Shown: positions 1 through 11,572 of the stretch, piece after piece
How the letters are laid out: every line of letters begins with the position of its first letter
Position numbering within the stretch: the stretch's first letter is position 1
From: Wolfiporia cocos
Lineage: Eukaryota > Basidiomycota > Agaricomycetes > Polyporales > Phaeolaceae
Assembly: GCA_029448655.1 (NCBI GenBank)
Contig: JACCLO010000003.1
Location: forward strand, 1,364,001 to 1,428,000
Direction: 5' to 3'
DNA length: 64,000 bases
Made by a program: the position numbers and the translations under genes
The notes under the pieces: model-generated
Databases searched by the model: none
What the model was told of the DNA's origin: nothing
What the model saw: only the letters and a program-made list of their open reading frames with translations

Positions 1-3000
1 GTTGAGTTGTGCTCTTGATTTGCCGACTCATCTGGCTACCAGGCGGTTTCTGCAAGATGCCTGACTTTGCGTGGAACGACTGGGGTGTCGGACAGGTCGA
101 GCGCGTCTGGGATTTGATGGACATCAGTCTCCTTCGCTCTGCGAAGAAGGGTGTTGATCCATCTTACAAGACGTACGTGATTTCCTGCGCCTTTATGTGC
201 CGTTTCTTAGCTCGCTGGTCGATTTCAGTCAAGTGTGGAATCTGTCGCAGAACGTCGACCGTACAATCGGGTCAAACAAGGTTGGTATTTGCCCATGTCT
301 TACTCCCTCCATGATCCCGTACATCACGAACCGCGGCGGGCCTATGGTCGGCATCGAGGCGCTTTCCATGCAAGGCCTGCCTGTCGACGAACTTCTCCTC
401 ACCCGTGAGACCGAAGACCAGCTTGCCGATCTCGCTGGCAACGCCATGTCCACGACGGTCGTTGGCGCATGCATCCTCGCTGCTCTGGTCGTCGGAAAGA
501 AGCTGTTGAAGGAGGGCAGCGATCGGACCTCGTACGAGTCCCGGAACGACATGGACGTGGACGACGCCAGTGTCCACGACGACACGATGGACGTTGACCA
601 AGTCCAGGACGACACAGCCTCTATCGAAGATCACGTCTCCGGCGAGGGGCAGCTCATCGAGAGGCCGCTCGACCTCACGTCGACCTCGCCAGTGCCCCTC
701 AACCGCCTCCTCGCCAACGCCGAGAAGAGCGCGCGCCTGTGTGAGTGCGAGGGGAGAAAGGACATCACGGACCGCGTTATCAACCGCTGTCTCGACTGCG
801 GTTCCTCGTCCTGCGTGAAATGCGGTGGCCGCCCGGAACACAACTTCGAGCCCGTCGATGTCATGGCGAATCCGCGTCTCCCTCCTCTAACGTTTGCTAG
901 GGAGCTGAAGTCGACATTGCCCATGTCCCTGTCCCTCTCGAATGTCTCTCAACAGCATCTTGACGGACTGAAGGCGGCGTCAGGTGTCGACATTCCCGCG
1001 AAGCGTTGGTCAGCATGGTGTGCTGCCGTGCTGCGCGCCGCACAGCAGGAGCTCCGCTTCGTCGAGCCGAAACGCCAGGAGATCTGGGTCGCGACTTACC
1101 AATCGCCCGTGGCGTACCTGGAGCTGCAGCTCAACCCGCAGCAACCCGAATGGCGTCTGTTCGCCAAGCCCAAGGAGAGCGAGCCCGCCAACTCGGAGAC
1201 GCGCAAGCTGCTGGAGTCGCCGGTTGGGCGATTTGTCTGCAAGGACGGCCTGTTCAGTGGGCGATGGGAGTTCGCACTTCCGCACACTACCGAAGTGCGC
1301 ATCACTATCACGGGCAGTGAACTCGTACCTGCCTGGGAGCAGAAGCTGGGTTTGCAGGGGCAGGAGTTCCGTGACAAGATGGTGAACTCAAAGCTTCAAA
1401 TCAGCGTGCCTGCGTCCGACTTGAAGCATTTCGACCGCGATATTTCGGGAGTGTACACGCTCTTGGACAGGTGTGGTACGGCGAATTCCGCGCTGCATAG
1501 GAAGGCTGCGAGTGACAAAGATGGAAAATTGCCTCCGCTCTTCCTCCTGCTCGATCCAACTCGATGCGGAGATCCGAAAGACGACTGTTTCGTCATCTCG
1601 ATCAGTAAGATACGGTACGAGTACGGCGAGACGCGTCCAATCATCTGCCAGCTGGGGCCGAAGTGGCGGCAGTCCGATGCGGAGGAACCTCAGAGCGTGC
1701 GATGCAGCATCCCGTACAAGTGGATGGAGTCTGCCGTGGTGCGCTTAACGGTCAGTGTTGTCGCGTCTCGAGTTCGCGATAGTAGCTAATAATGTCTTCT
1801 AAACAGCCGGCAACTGGCTACGAAGCGCATTATGCCGTCCCTGGAGAGCACCTGGAGATCAGTGTCTCGAACGATGCATGCTCAAGTGCAAGCGCTCTGC
1901 TTGTCTGTCGTGTTCCCCTTCTGCAGCAAGCAGGTTCGGAATGGCCCCGTGGCGCATGGAAGGAGGTCGACAAAGTGCATGAGCGTGTCACATACAAAGC
2001 TCTTGCATGGCTCACTGAGCGCATCCGCGATGTTGGTGATCGCTTCAACAGTTGGCAGGATACTACTGTTGTAGACGATCACGCCAACTGCGAGAGGTGC
2101 GCCCCCAGTGCTCCCGGGCTTCGCTGGACGAAGGTCAAGAAGCGGATCACGGCGATCGAGGACACTGCCCAGGCCGGGGAGTATGAGCGCAGCCTCAAGC
2201 GACGCCCTGCCCCCTTCGTTACGCAGTTAAAGCTGGAGGAGAACGACATCGGTATCGTTCGCATTGGTGTCAATATCACGTCTCTCATGCATCGGGCTAT
2301 GTCTCGGCTTCCCTCCACGGGAAGGACGAAGAAGATTACGACCTCCTGGCGACTCACCACAGACTTCATCCCAGCGGCGAAGATCAATCTTCCGAAGTTC
2401 AAGCTGTCTAGCAACAGGCATGACGAACAACACGCTCAGCCGCCCAGCTTCAAGATCCCTCTCCGTCCCGAGCAGCTCCGTTCTCTCACGTGGATGTTGG
2501 CTCAAGAATCCCGAGATGCGCCTCCATTCGTCGAGGAGGAAATATCGGAAGCGATCCTTGAGCCACTCGGTTGGAGAGCGGAAGGACGCGCGCAGCGACC
2601 TGTCTACATCCGCGGCGGTGTGCTCGCTGATGAAGTCGGTTACGGAAAGACAGCGATCACTCTCGGGCTCATTGACTGCGCCTCCAAGGACGTAAACAAG
2701 GAGTTCAGGAAGATCGAGGACATGAAGGGAAAAATCGCTGTCAAGGCAACTCTTGTCGTCGTCCCTCCTCATTTGACCAGGCAATGGGGCTCCGAAGTGA
2801 AAAAGTTCGCCGGCAAACGCTTCAAGGTCGTGGAGCTCTCGACAGCGTCGAACCTCAACTCGCTCACCATCGAGCAGGTGCAAGAGGCCGACATTGTTGT
2901 TGTCGCCTCGAATCTGTTCCAGAGCAGCGTGTACTTGGCGAATCTGGAGGCCTTTGCAGGCGCCGGTAGTCTCCCGGTCCAGGACGGAAGATACTTCAAA

Positions 3001-5902
3001 GCTCGCCTCGAAACTGTTCTGTCTTCCCTCGGTGGTCAGGTGGAGCGCCTGCGCAATGAGGGTTCAACTGCTGTCATGGACGCCATCCGAGAGGGTAGAA
3101 AGCTCGGTAAGTATAACTGGTACTCCGAAGATGTCCCACATCTGACCACGTATATCAGATGACGACGAGAGCAATTTCTTCATGCCAACGAAGCGCCTCA
3201 AGGGCAAGAGCTATCGCGAGGCCGCCGAAGCTGTAGGAGAGCCAGTTGCTCCCTCAAGCAGCAGCTCTTCCTCTGGCCCTGCATACAACTCGCGGAGCGG
3301 TCTCGTCGTGGAAGTCGTCATTCCCAGGCGTAAAAGCAAGAGCATCACAAGCTCTAGTGCCGCGACTTCTAGCGTGGCATCTTCGTCGGCCAACGAGAGC
3401 TCAGAGGCCGAGACTACCGAAGCGGATGGAGACGAGTCGGATGCACCAAGACCTCGCCGTCGCGGAGCTGTCCCGAGGCGTCCGATCGTGCTGTCTGACG
3501 ACGACGAGGACGGGCAGGAGGACGATGACTTTGAGCCTGATGAGGAACAGCCCAAGCCGAAGCGTCCTGCGAAGAAGGCCTTCTACGCAAAGCCATCGAA
3601 GAAGTCATCGAAGTCTTCCGACTACGAGGAGTCGTCCGCCGAGGAGACACCGTCAGAGGACGAGGACGCTATCATGAATTCGTCTGACGATGATCGCCGC
3701 AAGAAGGCTGCTCAAAAATCGAAAGCCAAGCCGAAGGCGAAGGGCAAGGGCAAGAAGTCGGCTGCAACGTCTGAGGATGAACACAAGATGGACATCGACG
3801 AGCCGGCGGCTTCGAAGGGCAAGTCCAAGAAGGTGGCAGGGAAGCGAAAGGCGGACGACGATGACAAGCGGCCTGCCAAAAAGCAAAAGAGGAGGGAGGA
3901 CACAGACCCATGGAAGCTGAACTCCCGAGCAGTCAAGAGCGACTGGACTCAGATGCAGGCACCGCCCCTGGAGATGTTCCATTGGTCCAGGAAGGTCATC
4001 GACGAATATACGTACCTAGATGGCAAGATCCACTCCATGGTCACTAAGTTGACTGCAGAGCGCCACTGGGTACTTTCCGGGACGCCCCCCATTCACGACT
4101 TTGGCGCCTTGAAGACGATTTCCGCTTTCCTCGACCTGCATCTTGGCGTCGACGACGATGGCGAGGGCCAGTCTGCAATGATCAAGAAGCGAAAGCGAGA
4201 CCAGACAGGTTTGTGGTCGTCCTTCCAGCTCTACATAGTTATTGACGAACCCTGCAGCCGTCGAGAAATTCCACTCCTTCCGTGAAGTGCACAGTTTGGA
4301 ATGGCACGCGCACCGTCATGAAGTTGGCCAGGCCTTTTTGGATCGGTTTGTTCGCCAGGTACTTCATTATTTGTTCGCTTTAGTTGTGATAGTGAACGCT
4401 TTGTAGAACATCGCTGAGATCGACGAGATTCCCTCGAGCTTTGAGATCAAGAAGATCGACCTCCCAGCGGCGGAGCGGGCGATCTATCTCGAGCTCGAGC
4501 ACCATCTCCGTGCACTCGATATGACGGTCAAGCGAGGCAGGAAGAGCGACAGTGATCGTGAGAAGCGAGTAGCTCAGGCCCTCGGTGAAAGCAGGTAAGT
4601 TCCTCATCGTTCCTTGCTTGTACAGTCGTCGACCAACTGTTGGCACTAGCACCGCGGAAGAAGCGCTCCTGAAGAGATGCTCTCACTTCGAGCTGGACAC
4701 CTCTGACAAGGAGAATGCCATGAAGGCCTGCGAGGTGATCGTCAAGGAGCGCAAGACTCAGCTTGACAACTGTAAGGCGGAACTGCTGAAGAAGCTCGAC
4801 GAGGCTGTCAAGATGGAGAAGAAGATCGGCAAGGTTGAATCCGAGTCCCTCTTCCGAGAGTACATCCGCGTCACTCGCACAGAAGGTGTTGGCGATAAAG
4901 AGGCTACCGAGCAAGTCTGTGCGCTGCTGGACGAGGCGAACGTTCCGGCCCCTCTCAAGGCTGTCACGAACAAGCAGACCGACACGAAGGGCAAGGGCAG
5001 AAAGGAGGAGAACCTCTCCAACAGCGCCAAGGAGCTCATCTGGCAGCATCGGGAGCAGACTCATGAGCTTCGTCGTCTTACCAAGGAGCTGACCGGCCGC
5101 GTGCGCTCTTTGCGCTACTTCACGGCTGTCCGTGATCTCCAGAGGCAGGCGGAGAAGCCGCCCGTTGTCTCCTGTCCTTCATGCAAACGCGAGGCGATCC
5201 CCATTGAGGAGGTGGCCGTGCTCTCATCTTGCGGCCACATGGGATGCATCAAGTGCGTTACGGAGTGTGCTGACAGGGAGGAATGTGTCTACGCTGCCTC
5301 CGGCGCATGCAATGCCGCGGCGCGTGTGCTCAACATCGTCAAAGGCGACACGTTGGGCATCGATGACGAAGCGCGCGACGGTCGTGGCAAGCACTACGGT
5401 CACAAGCTCGAGCAAGTCATCCACTTGATCAAGTGCGTATTCCGATTATGTGGCGGGGTTGAACTGACCGTGGATTATCTGTAGACGTGTGATTCCAAGG
5501 GATGAGCGGGTCCTTGTCTTCGTGCAATTCCCGGACCTCATGAAGAAGGTTGCCGAGGCGTTCACTGCGAACAAAGTGCCCTTCCTCGAGATCAGAGGGT
5601 CTGCGTCGCAGAAGAGCAAAAATCTGGAGAAGTTCCAGAACGACAGCACGGAGCGCGTGCTCCTGCTCAATGTGATGGACGAGAGCGCGAGCGGCGCGAA
5701 CTTGACCTCTTCCAATCACGCTATCTTCCTATCCCCATTGCTCGCCGCGACGCAGGAGATCTACGATGCGTGCGAGACACAGGCGATAGGTCGACTTCGA
5801 CGTTTCGGCCAGGTCAAGCACGTCAATATCTGGCGGTTCCTCAGTACGAACACCATCGATGTCGAGATCTACGAACAGAGGACAAAGACGAAATTGACGT
5901 AG
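1..5902 (+). CDS. DNMT5/Rad8-type DNA cytosine methyltransferase fused to SNF2 ATPase and RING finger (5' truncated by window edge)
   Basis: Exons: about 57-172, 229-1750, 1807-3106, 3159-4208, 4258-4358, 4407-4594, 4650-5432, 5485-5902, joining in one frame of about 1825 residues here. The first exons hold the end of a C5-cytosine methyltransferase domain: a motif IX-like stretch (GIEALSMQGLPVDEL) and a motif X-like one (LADLAGNAMSTTVVG). A Cys-rich region follows (CECEG..CLDCG..CVKCGGRPEHNF). Then comes a SNF2 ATPase: Walker A GGVLADEVGYGKTA near 2620-2660, motif II as VIDEYTY, motif III HWVLSGTPP, and motif VI QAIGRLRRFGQ near 5785. A RING-like CPSC..CGHMGCIKC sits between the lobes, as in Rad5/Rad16 ATPases. 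In fungi this fusion defines the DNMT5 and Rad8 classes; DNMT5 is a maintenance enzyme for hemimethylated CpG. The catalytic PCQ motif and any chromodomain would lie upstream, so assignment between the two classes is open. Nuclear location is inferred from basic patches in exon 3159-4208. Confidence 0.88.
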
Positions 5903-6822
5903 GTCTGTGCTTAGTGTTGTCCAGTGCGCTCCATCGTTCCTACGTACCATACATCTCTATCACGTTTTGGAATGGCAGATATCTATGTATCTTGTATAAT
6001 CTTTTGTATATGATCCGGAAGACCGTGCCCATACTATTGTCGATAGATTGATGCTTTCAGAATGTTCTGCTAATGTTATGTAATGAGAAGTCATTGCTTG
6101 CGATGTTTCATCAGCTTCCTCGATACGCCCTAATTATCAGAATCTGCGGTCTCCGTCAAGATGGAAGCGTTACTTTGCTGATGTCTACTGCCGTGGAATT
6201 GGCCGGTAAGGCACCTTCGACAGTTTGTTGAATCTACGGACCATAGCCACGCCGTGGCCTCAGGCCCACGTTTCATGGTAGAACAACGAACAACCAAGTG
6301 CGCGCTTATCGACTCCGAGTGCTCTACCGAAGCCACGACATCCATCCGCGGACCATGCCCACTCCGCTGCAGCCTGTAGCTCAGGGACATTCCAATGACC
6401 CGCAAACGGACGTAGCTGGAGAATTTGTGATGACAGCATTCATCTCACTGAGAATAGAGTAGCACGGCTCGAAACGAATATGGCTCTCAACTTGAGGAGT
6501 CTGTGCCGTCACTGAAAGACAACGACACAGGATTATCCGATTTGCTGTCGCACACCGCGCGAGGAGGCCGCATTAATGCATGCGTAGTATGTTTGTTCGC
6601 GAAGAGACCTGCGATCTGCACGTAGGTATGTCTTCACGTTCTCGGGGGCGAGGAATGTGGCGCGCCAGAGGCGGCGTTGTCTCACTCATTGCCGTAGACT
6701 AGGGTGTCCGTTCAGCATCCTCAAAGCGAATAATGATAGCAGCTAGCAAAATTTACAGCCAGGTCTGGCAATACAATAGTCCCAAGAATTAAGTCCAAGT
6801 CCGCGCCCTGAAGCACGGCGCT
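5903..6822. other. Intergenic, no gene seen
   Basis: This gap lies between the convergent 3' ends of the methyltransferase-ATPase gene and the CRIPT gene. The longest open frame (6130-6405, minus) resembles no family I know and shows no splice-supported extension. It probably holds the two 3' untranslated regions. Confidence 0.6.
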
Positions 6823-7295
6823 CTACTTCGACGACATCGCATAGCCCGTTGTGTCCAGGACCTGCTTGCCGCAGATGGCACATACACCGCGCTTGTACGC
6901 GCAGCCTAGGGTAGCGCGTTGTATGAGCATGCGGATTCCTCTCACAGACGGAAGAACGCACCATGGCAGTACTTGGCCTTGTTCTGCGTGACGCTGGACT
7001 TACAGTCTCTACATTTACCTTGGTACGGCTGTACCATGAGGGATCAGTATACGCAAGCGCGTGGGGTAGAGTGTGACGCACCTGGAACCTGTTCTTGGAA
7101 CTCCCCGGCCGGGTGAGCAGCTTGTTCTCCCCGACCTTGCGCGAGCCCTCCTTGATACTCGCAGAGCTCGACTTGAACGGGTCTGGGGCGGCAAGCTTGG
7201 ACAGTTTCTGCGGTATCAAGTTCTATAAGCTGGAGTACTATGAAAGCGAGTTATCAGGATGGAATACGCACACCCTCGCATTTCTTACAGACCAT
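6823..7295 (-). CDS. CRIPT: CRIPT homologue (cysteine-rich PDZ-binding protein family, small zinc protein)
   Basis: Four exons on the minus strand: 7272-7295, 7082-7207, 6962-7028 and 6823-6905. They total 300 nt and give 99 residues, the usual CRIPT size of about 100. The start MVCKKCE and the core KLSKLAAPDPF are family signatures. The C-terminal half has the paired Cys motifs CRDCKSS, YCHGCAYKRGVCAICGK and ends LDTTGYAMSSK. The first exon is only 24 nt. The donor I chose (phase 0) gives MVCKKCEG then KLSK, where relatives usually have CEKKL, so the exact junction may be off by one residue. In animals CRIPT was named for binding PSD-95, but the family is eukaryote-wide and has been linked to splicing complexes. 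The role here is inferred from the family only. Confidence 0.93.
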
Positions 7296-7501
7296 GGTAT
7301 GGAGAGAATGTGGTGGTGGCGAGCCAAGCGGTGCTGACAGAGGCGCCCGCGCGTCAGCGCTGCGTTGATCGGAGCGGAATAAGCTCGATCGTTCTCCGCA
7401 CGTCTGGATTTGGAAGGTGTAGTCGTAGGTCGCTCCGCCACTGCTCGTACTGACAATGCTTCAAAGTATACCCTTTTCGTGTAAATCAGGAATGGTCGAA
7501 A

Positions 7502-8371
7502 CTACGTCCGTGGCCACCTTAGTGCCATCCACACGACCCACCGTCTACGGTCCTTCTCCGTTTCCCCCGCCCTCTCAACATCCCAAGGTCGAGAACCATC
7601 GCCATTGCTCTCCTTCTCCATCGCCTCCTCGAATACAAGCCCCGCGTCCTCCACCGCTCTCATAAAAGACTGAATGGTATACCGGCCCGTATGCAACCCC
7701 GCCACAAGGAATATTCTCGCGTGCGCCGACTTCCTCAGCGTCGCACAGAGCGTCTGGATGAAAATCCCATGCAGCTCGGAGTTCCACAGCGTATCCGCGG
7801 CGAGCACGACGTCGAACCCGTCCGGCACGTGCGGCTCGGGCCCGGCAAACGCAGAGAACAGCGGCGCGGGGTCGCTGCCCCACGCGTACGGGACGGCCCG
7901 ACAGCGGTCCTGCGCGCCGTTCCGCGCGACGTTCTCCGCCAGCGTCTTGATGAGGCCCGCATCAGGGTAGTCGCTGGACACGACGCGGACGCCGTCGTGG
8001 CGCCGCGCGAGCAGTATCCCAGGCAGGCCCGCGCCGGCGCCGAGCTCGAGCACCCGCAGGGGCGCGCCCCGCGCGGACGCCCGCGCGAGGTGCCGCGCGA
8101 GGCGCAGGTCGTGCATGTGGTCGGCGAGGAACAGGGAGGAGACCCAGATGGAGGAGGCGTGCAGCGTCCAGTTTGCGGGCTGTGTGTCGGGCGTTTGGAG
8201 CGTGATGGTGAGCTTGGTGGTCGGATCTGATGGTGATGGCTGCTCGCCGTGTGTTGCATCCTGCCCCGCGTAGGTATAGGTGAAGAAAGATCCCGCGGAC
8301 GAGTGCGTGATCGGGGCGTAGTCGTACAGAGTCTGCAGAGAGTCGGAAAGCAGGTCCTCCGGGTCTGTCAT
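7502..8371 (-). CDS. EFM7/METTL21-like S-adenosylmethionine-dependent methyltransferase
   Basis: Single-exon gene of 289 residues. Motif I is VLELGAGAGLPGILLAR, followed by an acidic loop at SSDYPDAGLIKTL. The post-motif LAADTLWNSELHG and a C-terminal VFLVAGLHTGRY-like strand match lysine methyltransferase family 16, which includes yeast Efm7 (formerly Nnt1) and the METTL21 enzymes. Such enzymes methylate lysines or N-termini of non-histone proteins such as elongation factors. The substrate here cannot be read from sequence. The open frame runs 48 codons further upstream to 8515, but I prefer the internal Met at 8371 (MTDPEDLL) because the family-like region begins there. It is transcribed divergently from the gene at 8959. 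Confidence 0.85.
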   Translation of the reverse strand: MTDPEDLLSDSLQTLYDYAPITHSSAGSFFTYTYAGQDATHGEQPSPSDPTTKLTITLQTPDTQPANWTLHASSIWVSSLFLADHMHDLRLARHLARASARGAPLRVLELGAGAGLPGILLARRHDGVRVVSSDYPDAGLIKTLAENVARNGAQDRCRAVPYAWGSDPAPLFSAFAGPEPHVPDGFDVVLAADTLWNSELHGIFIQTLCATLRKSAHARIFLVAGLHTGRYTIQSFMRAVEDAGLVFEEAMEKESNGDGSRPWDVERAGETEKDRRRWVVWMALRWPRT

Positions 8372-8958
8372 ACTATATGTTGCTGTGTGCGGGCCAAAGC
8401 TATGTCGAGCAAGATCTACTAAAATATGCAGCACTGCGCTGCAGCTGCCGCTGATGATGCCATCGCGATCAGTGCGTATCGCTGGGCGCTCGAGACAATT
8501 GGGGCACGTGTCCACGTCCAGCTATCGGACCCGTGACACCGCTGCCTTCACCCTTGCAGCTAGCTTCATTGCCAGTACATCTATCGAAGGCTATGCGCGA
8601 TCATAAATACAGTCGGGACATACATTTGTCCGATACCATACGTAGCTGTAGCGATCCATTTTACTGCAACACCCGGTGTGGCACGCCCGATCGCCCTCTC
8701 TAGCGCGAAGATCCTATTTCCCCCATGGCGCCAGCGAGCTGCACGGTGGAAAATAGACGACTGTTTCCTGCGCGCATGAGAAGATCTGCGGGGTTGTCGG
8801 GGTCCGCAGCGGGCGCCACAGACAATCCCTAGCCCGAAAGCGGCTGGTGCACGCCAGAGACAGAGCCCGCGCCTATCAGCACCAGCGGGACTTCGCACCC
8901 GACGCATCACGGCTCGGTTTCCCCACGCACGACGACGACACAGCGACATACGCACGCG
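8372..8958. promoter_or_regulatory. Shared divergent promoter region
   Basis: These 587 bases separate the divergently transcribed methyltransferase (minus, start 8371) and the multi-exon gene starting at 8959 (plus), so both promoters must lie here. I see no clear TATA element. Minus-strand open frames within it resemble nothing recognisable. Confidence 0.4.
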
Positions 8959-11213
8959 ATGGCGGACGAGCGGTGAGTGCAGCACCGTTGGGCGCGCGCG
9001 GGCGGCTCAGTGCTCACGCGATCGGGCAGGCTCTCGGCGAGCCGGCATGCGGCTCAGACGCGGCGCAAGGTGGGTGATCTAAGCGACGCTACCCGGCGCG
9101 TGCTGCGGGCGTGTTGATGGACGGTGTGATATATGTAGGCACGGAGAACCAGCGTTGGACGGGGCGAGGAGGGGTGCGTGCGCTGTTTCTCGTCGCTGTG
9201 TCGTGCGAGGTACTGATACTGGTTTCTGTAGACTTAGCTCGGGTGGAGAATATGGATTGGACGGCGGGACACTCGACGAGCAGGGGGCTGCACAGGAGGG
9301 CGCATCGCGGGTCAAGGAGGGGGAAGGGGTCCCCCAGCAAGGGGAGGTGAAGGGGGAACAGGAGAAGCGGAAGGACCAGCAAGAGGCGGAGACCGGTGCG
9401 AGGAAGACGAACGAGGCTCCTGTCGGCCCGGAGGACAGCGCAGGAGGCAAGGAGGAGAAGGCACAGAGCGAAGAGGAGAACGACAGGGCCGAAGGTGCGG
9501 ATGGCGACGAGGATACGGACGAGCTCTGGCTCACCGCTCGGTCTCCAGCTAAGCCTGCGGCGCGTGCGAAACAGGTGAGTCCCGTCCGACCTGCAGGGTG
9601 GCAACGCTCCACGGGCCCGGCTGCCCGTTGCCTTGCCTCGGCGTACATGTTGATCTGCGACACAGCATCGCCGCGTGCGCTCGTGTGCCCGGGCCGCGCT
9701 CCTGAGCTCCGAGACACGCCTCGCACGACCCCACCGGCACTGCAGACCGCTAACGTCCCCTCCCTCTGCAGACACCCACGAAGCGGCGGACACCCAAGAA
9801 GATTGAAGTTATGTGAGCGCATCCGTTCGTGCCAGACTGGTGCGAAGCGGTCGCTCATCGAGATTCGGTCTCTAGCCTCCCAGGTCCTTCCCCACGGCGC
9901 CCGCGACGCGAGTCAAGCGACATGTCCGCCCCGAGCAAGGGAAGGCTCACGTCGTCTGTGTCCTCCACCGTGCGCGACCAGCCCTCTGTTTCTGAAACGC
10001 AGTCGTCTCTGGCACGGGGCAAGCCGCTTTCAAATTCAAGCCCTAACAAGCCTATTTCTCTCACCCAGTACGAGCATCACGTCCTCCCCCGTGCTTTTAT
10101 CTGAGTAATCTCTCCACCGCAGGCGTCTGGGCACGCCGGATAGCATGGCGGATGATGTTTCTTCCGTAGGAGAATCATCGAAGTCGGGCTCGCGCGCTCG
10201 CAAGACCGAGGCGGAGCGCATGGAGTACCTGCAGAGCGACCCGCTCTCGGGTGCCGTCGAGCCGCACCGCGTCTTCTGCACGGGCTGCGACAAGTGGGTC
10301 GAGCTGAACCCGAAGCGGCGCTACGTGATGCAGAGCTGGAACGCGCACCGCCGGCAGTGGCACAAGCAGCGTGCCCCGTCCGAGAGGTACGCGTCCCTCC
10401 GCTCTTCCATTTCGCCGCAGCGGAATTTCATTTTGTGGAGCTGTCTGCTGATGCTGCGCATGAGACAGGCCAGATGCACCGGACGCGGAAATGAAGGCGG
10501 ATGCCGACGTCGGGACGGACCGCGAGGAGCACGACGACCGCGCAGAGCACGACGACCGCGAGGTCTCGGTCAGCGGCGGGTCCGTCGGGAGCGCCGAGAC
10601 GCCGTCCAAGCCCGCGCGCGAGCCGCACAGCAAGGTCGCGACGGCGCAGCGCAAGCTCAAGGTCGTGAACGACCCGCAGGTGCGCAAGCTCGCGGATCAG
10701 ACCGCCGAGTGTGCCGTCTGCCGCGCGGAGGTGTCGCTCAGGGGCGACGTCGACTTTGACCTGGCCAAGTGGGAGGACCACAAGGCGATGTGCGTCAGGT
10801 ATGGATGCCTCCGCCCGCCGCTCATATATGAGACGTCCCGGTGACTGATGGGGCGCTGCAGGGGCACCCCCCGGCCTATTCAAACGCCTGAGCGAAATTT
10901 TGTTTATCCGCCGAGCCCGCTGGTGCTTCCTGCGCCCGCAGCCGTGCCGGCGCCGCCGTCGGTCGCGTCGACGGACGCGACGGCGGTGGAGTCGGCGTCC
11001 CCGCTGTCGCCCGTTGCCGGGCGGAAGCGTGCGCGGGAGGACGACGAGGACGCGGGCGCGACGCGGGCGGTGCGGGCGCGGGGCGCGCTGTGCGAGGCGA
11101 AGGGCAGCGCAGAGCCCGGGCTGATGGAGCTGCTCATGCAGCCCTTCCGGTCGTTCTGGATAGGGCTCCGGGAGGGCCAGGAGCTGATGCGTCCCCGCCC
11201 GCCCGGGGCCTAG
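8959..11213 (+). CDS. Uncharacterised protein with two C-x2-C-x19-H zinc-finger-like motifs
   Basis: Nine exons: 8959-8972, 9030-9069, 9139-9173, 9232-9574, 9772-9812, 9876-10067, 10123-10386, 10469-10798, 10862-11213. Together they give 1611 nt and 536 residues. All junctions are GT/AG and keep one open frame, which is why I join the acidic N-terminal part to the downstream exons rather than calling two genes. Residues 40-170 are Glu/Lys/Gly-rich and probably disordered. Two similar motifs follow: FCTGCDKW..WNAH..WH near 274-300 and CAVC..KWEDHKAMC further on, each with C-x2-C then 19 residues then His. The tail is Pro/Ala-rich with a KRAREDDED basic-acidic patch. I recognise no named domain. 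The motif looks zinc-binding, so a nuclear or DNA-related role is a guess. The next gene carries the same motif and is probably a relative. Confidence 0.7.
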
Positions 11214-11572
11214 CGCACGGGCCGCGTCTGCAGCTATATGCGCTAGGCGTGCGCTTGGCAGCCGAGGACTGCCCGCCTATACGTTTGTCTGTCTGGAAAG
11301 AAATGTATTGGCCGATTATGTTGTCTTGTATGTGGCTGTATGCAATAGACTTTTTGCTTCCGCGAAGCGTGCTGGATTGGGATTGGCGGGGATTGGCATC
11401 AAATAGGCATTGGCACCTGATAGGCACGCTCTCCAGCGCGTCGGCGCGGTGTCTGCCGGCCTGCTGCCCTCTTCTCCCCCGCGTGCGGTGCGCCGCGGCG
11501 TGCGTCCATTTTCTTCTCCTACCGCCATCTTGCTCACGCCCTCCTGCCCCCGCCCTCTTCCCCGACGCGACA
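11214..11572. other. Intergenic between the two C-x2-C-x19-H motif genes
   Basis: This stretch should hold the 3' untranslated region of the first gene and the promoter of the second. The last 100 bases are strongly pyrimidine-rich (runs of C and T), a common arrangement just upstream of fungal start sites. Confidence 0.4.

Noticed and set aside
272..841. Long minus-strand frame opposite the methyltransferase gene
   Set aside because: It is a shadow of the coding strand's codon bias; similar shadows occur opposite most GC-rich exons here.
4621..4625. Alternative acceptor TACAG for the intron starting at 4595
   Set aside because: It would leave a 31-nt intron, well below every other intron here; the acceptor at 4648-4649 gives 55 nt and the expected conserved sequence.
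8515..8515. ATG at 8515 as the start of the EFM7-like gene
   Set aside because: The extra 48 residues do not look like the family; the Met at 8371 begins the family-like sequence.
9829..10145. A separate gene starting at ATG 10145
   Set aside because: Splicing 10067 to 10123 joins the upstream frame directly into it without a break, so one gene is simpler.
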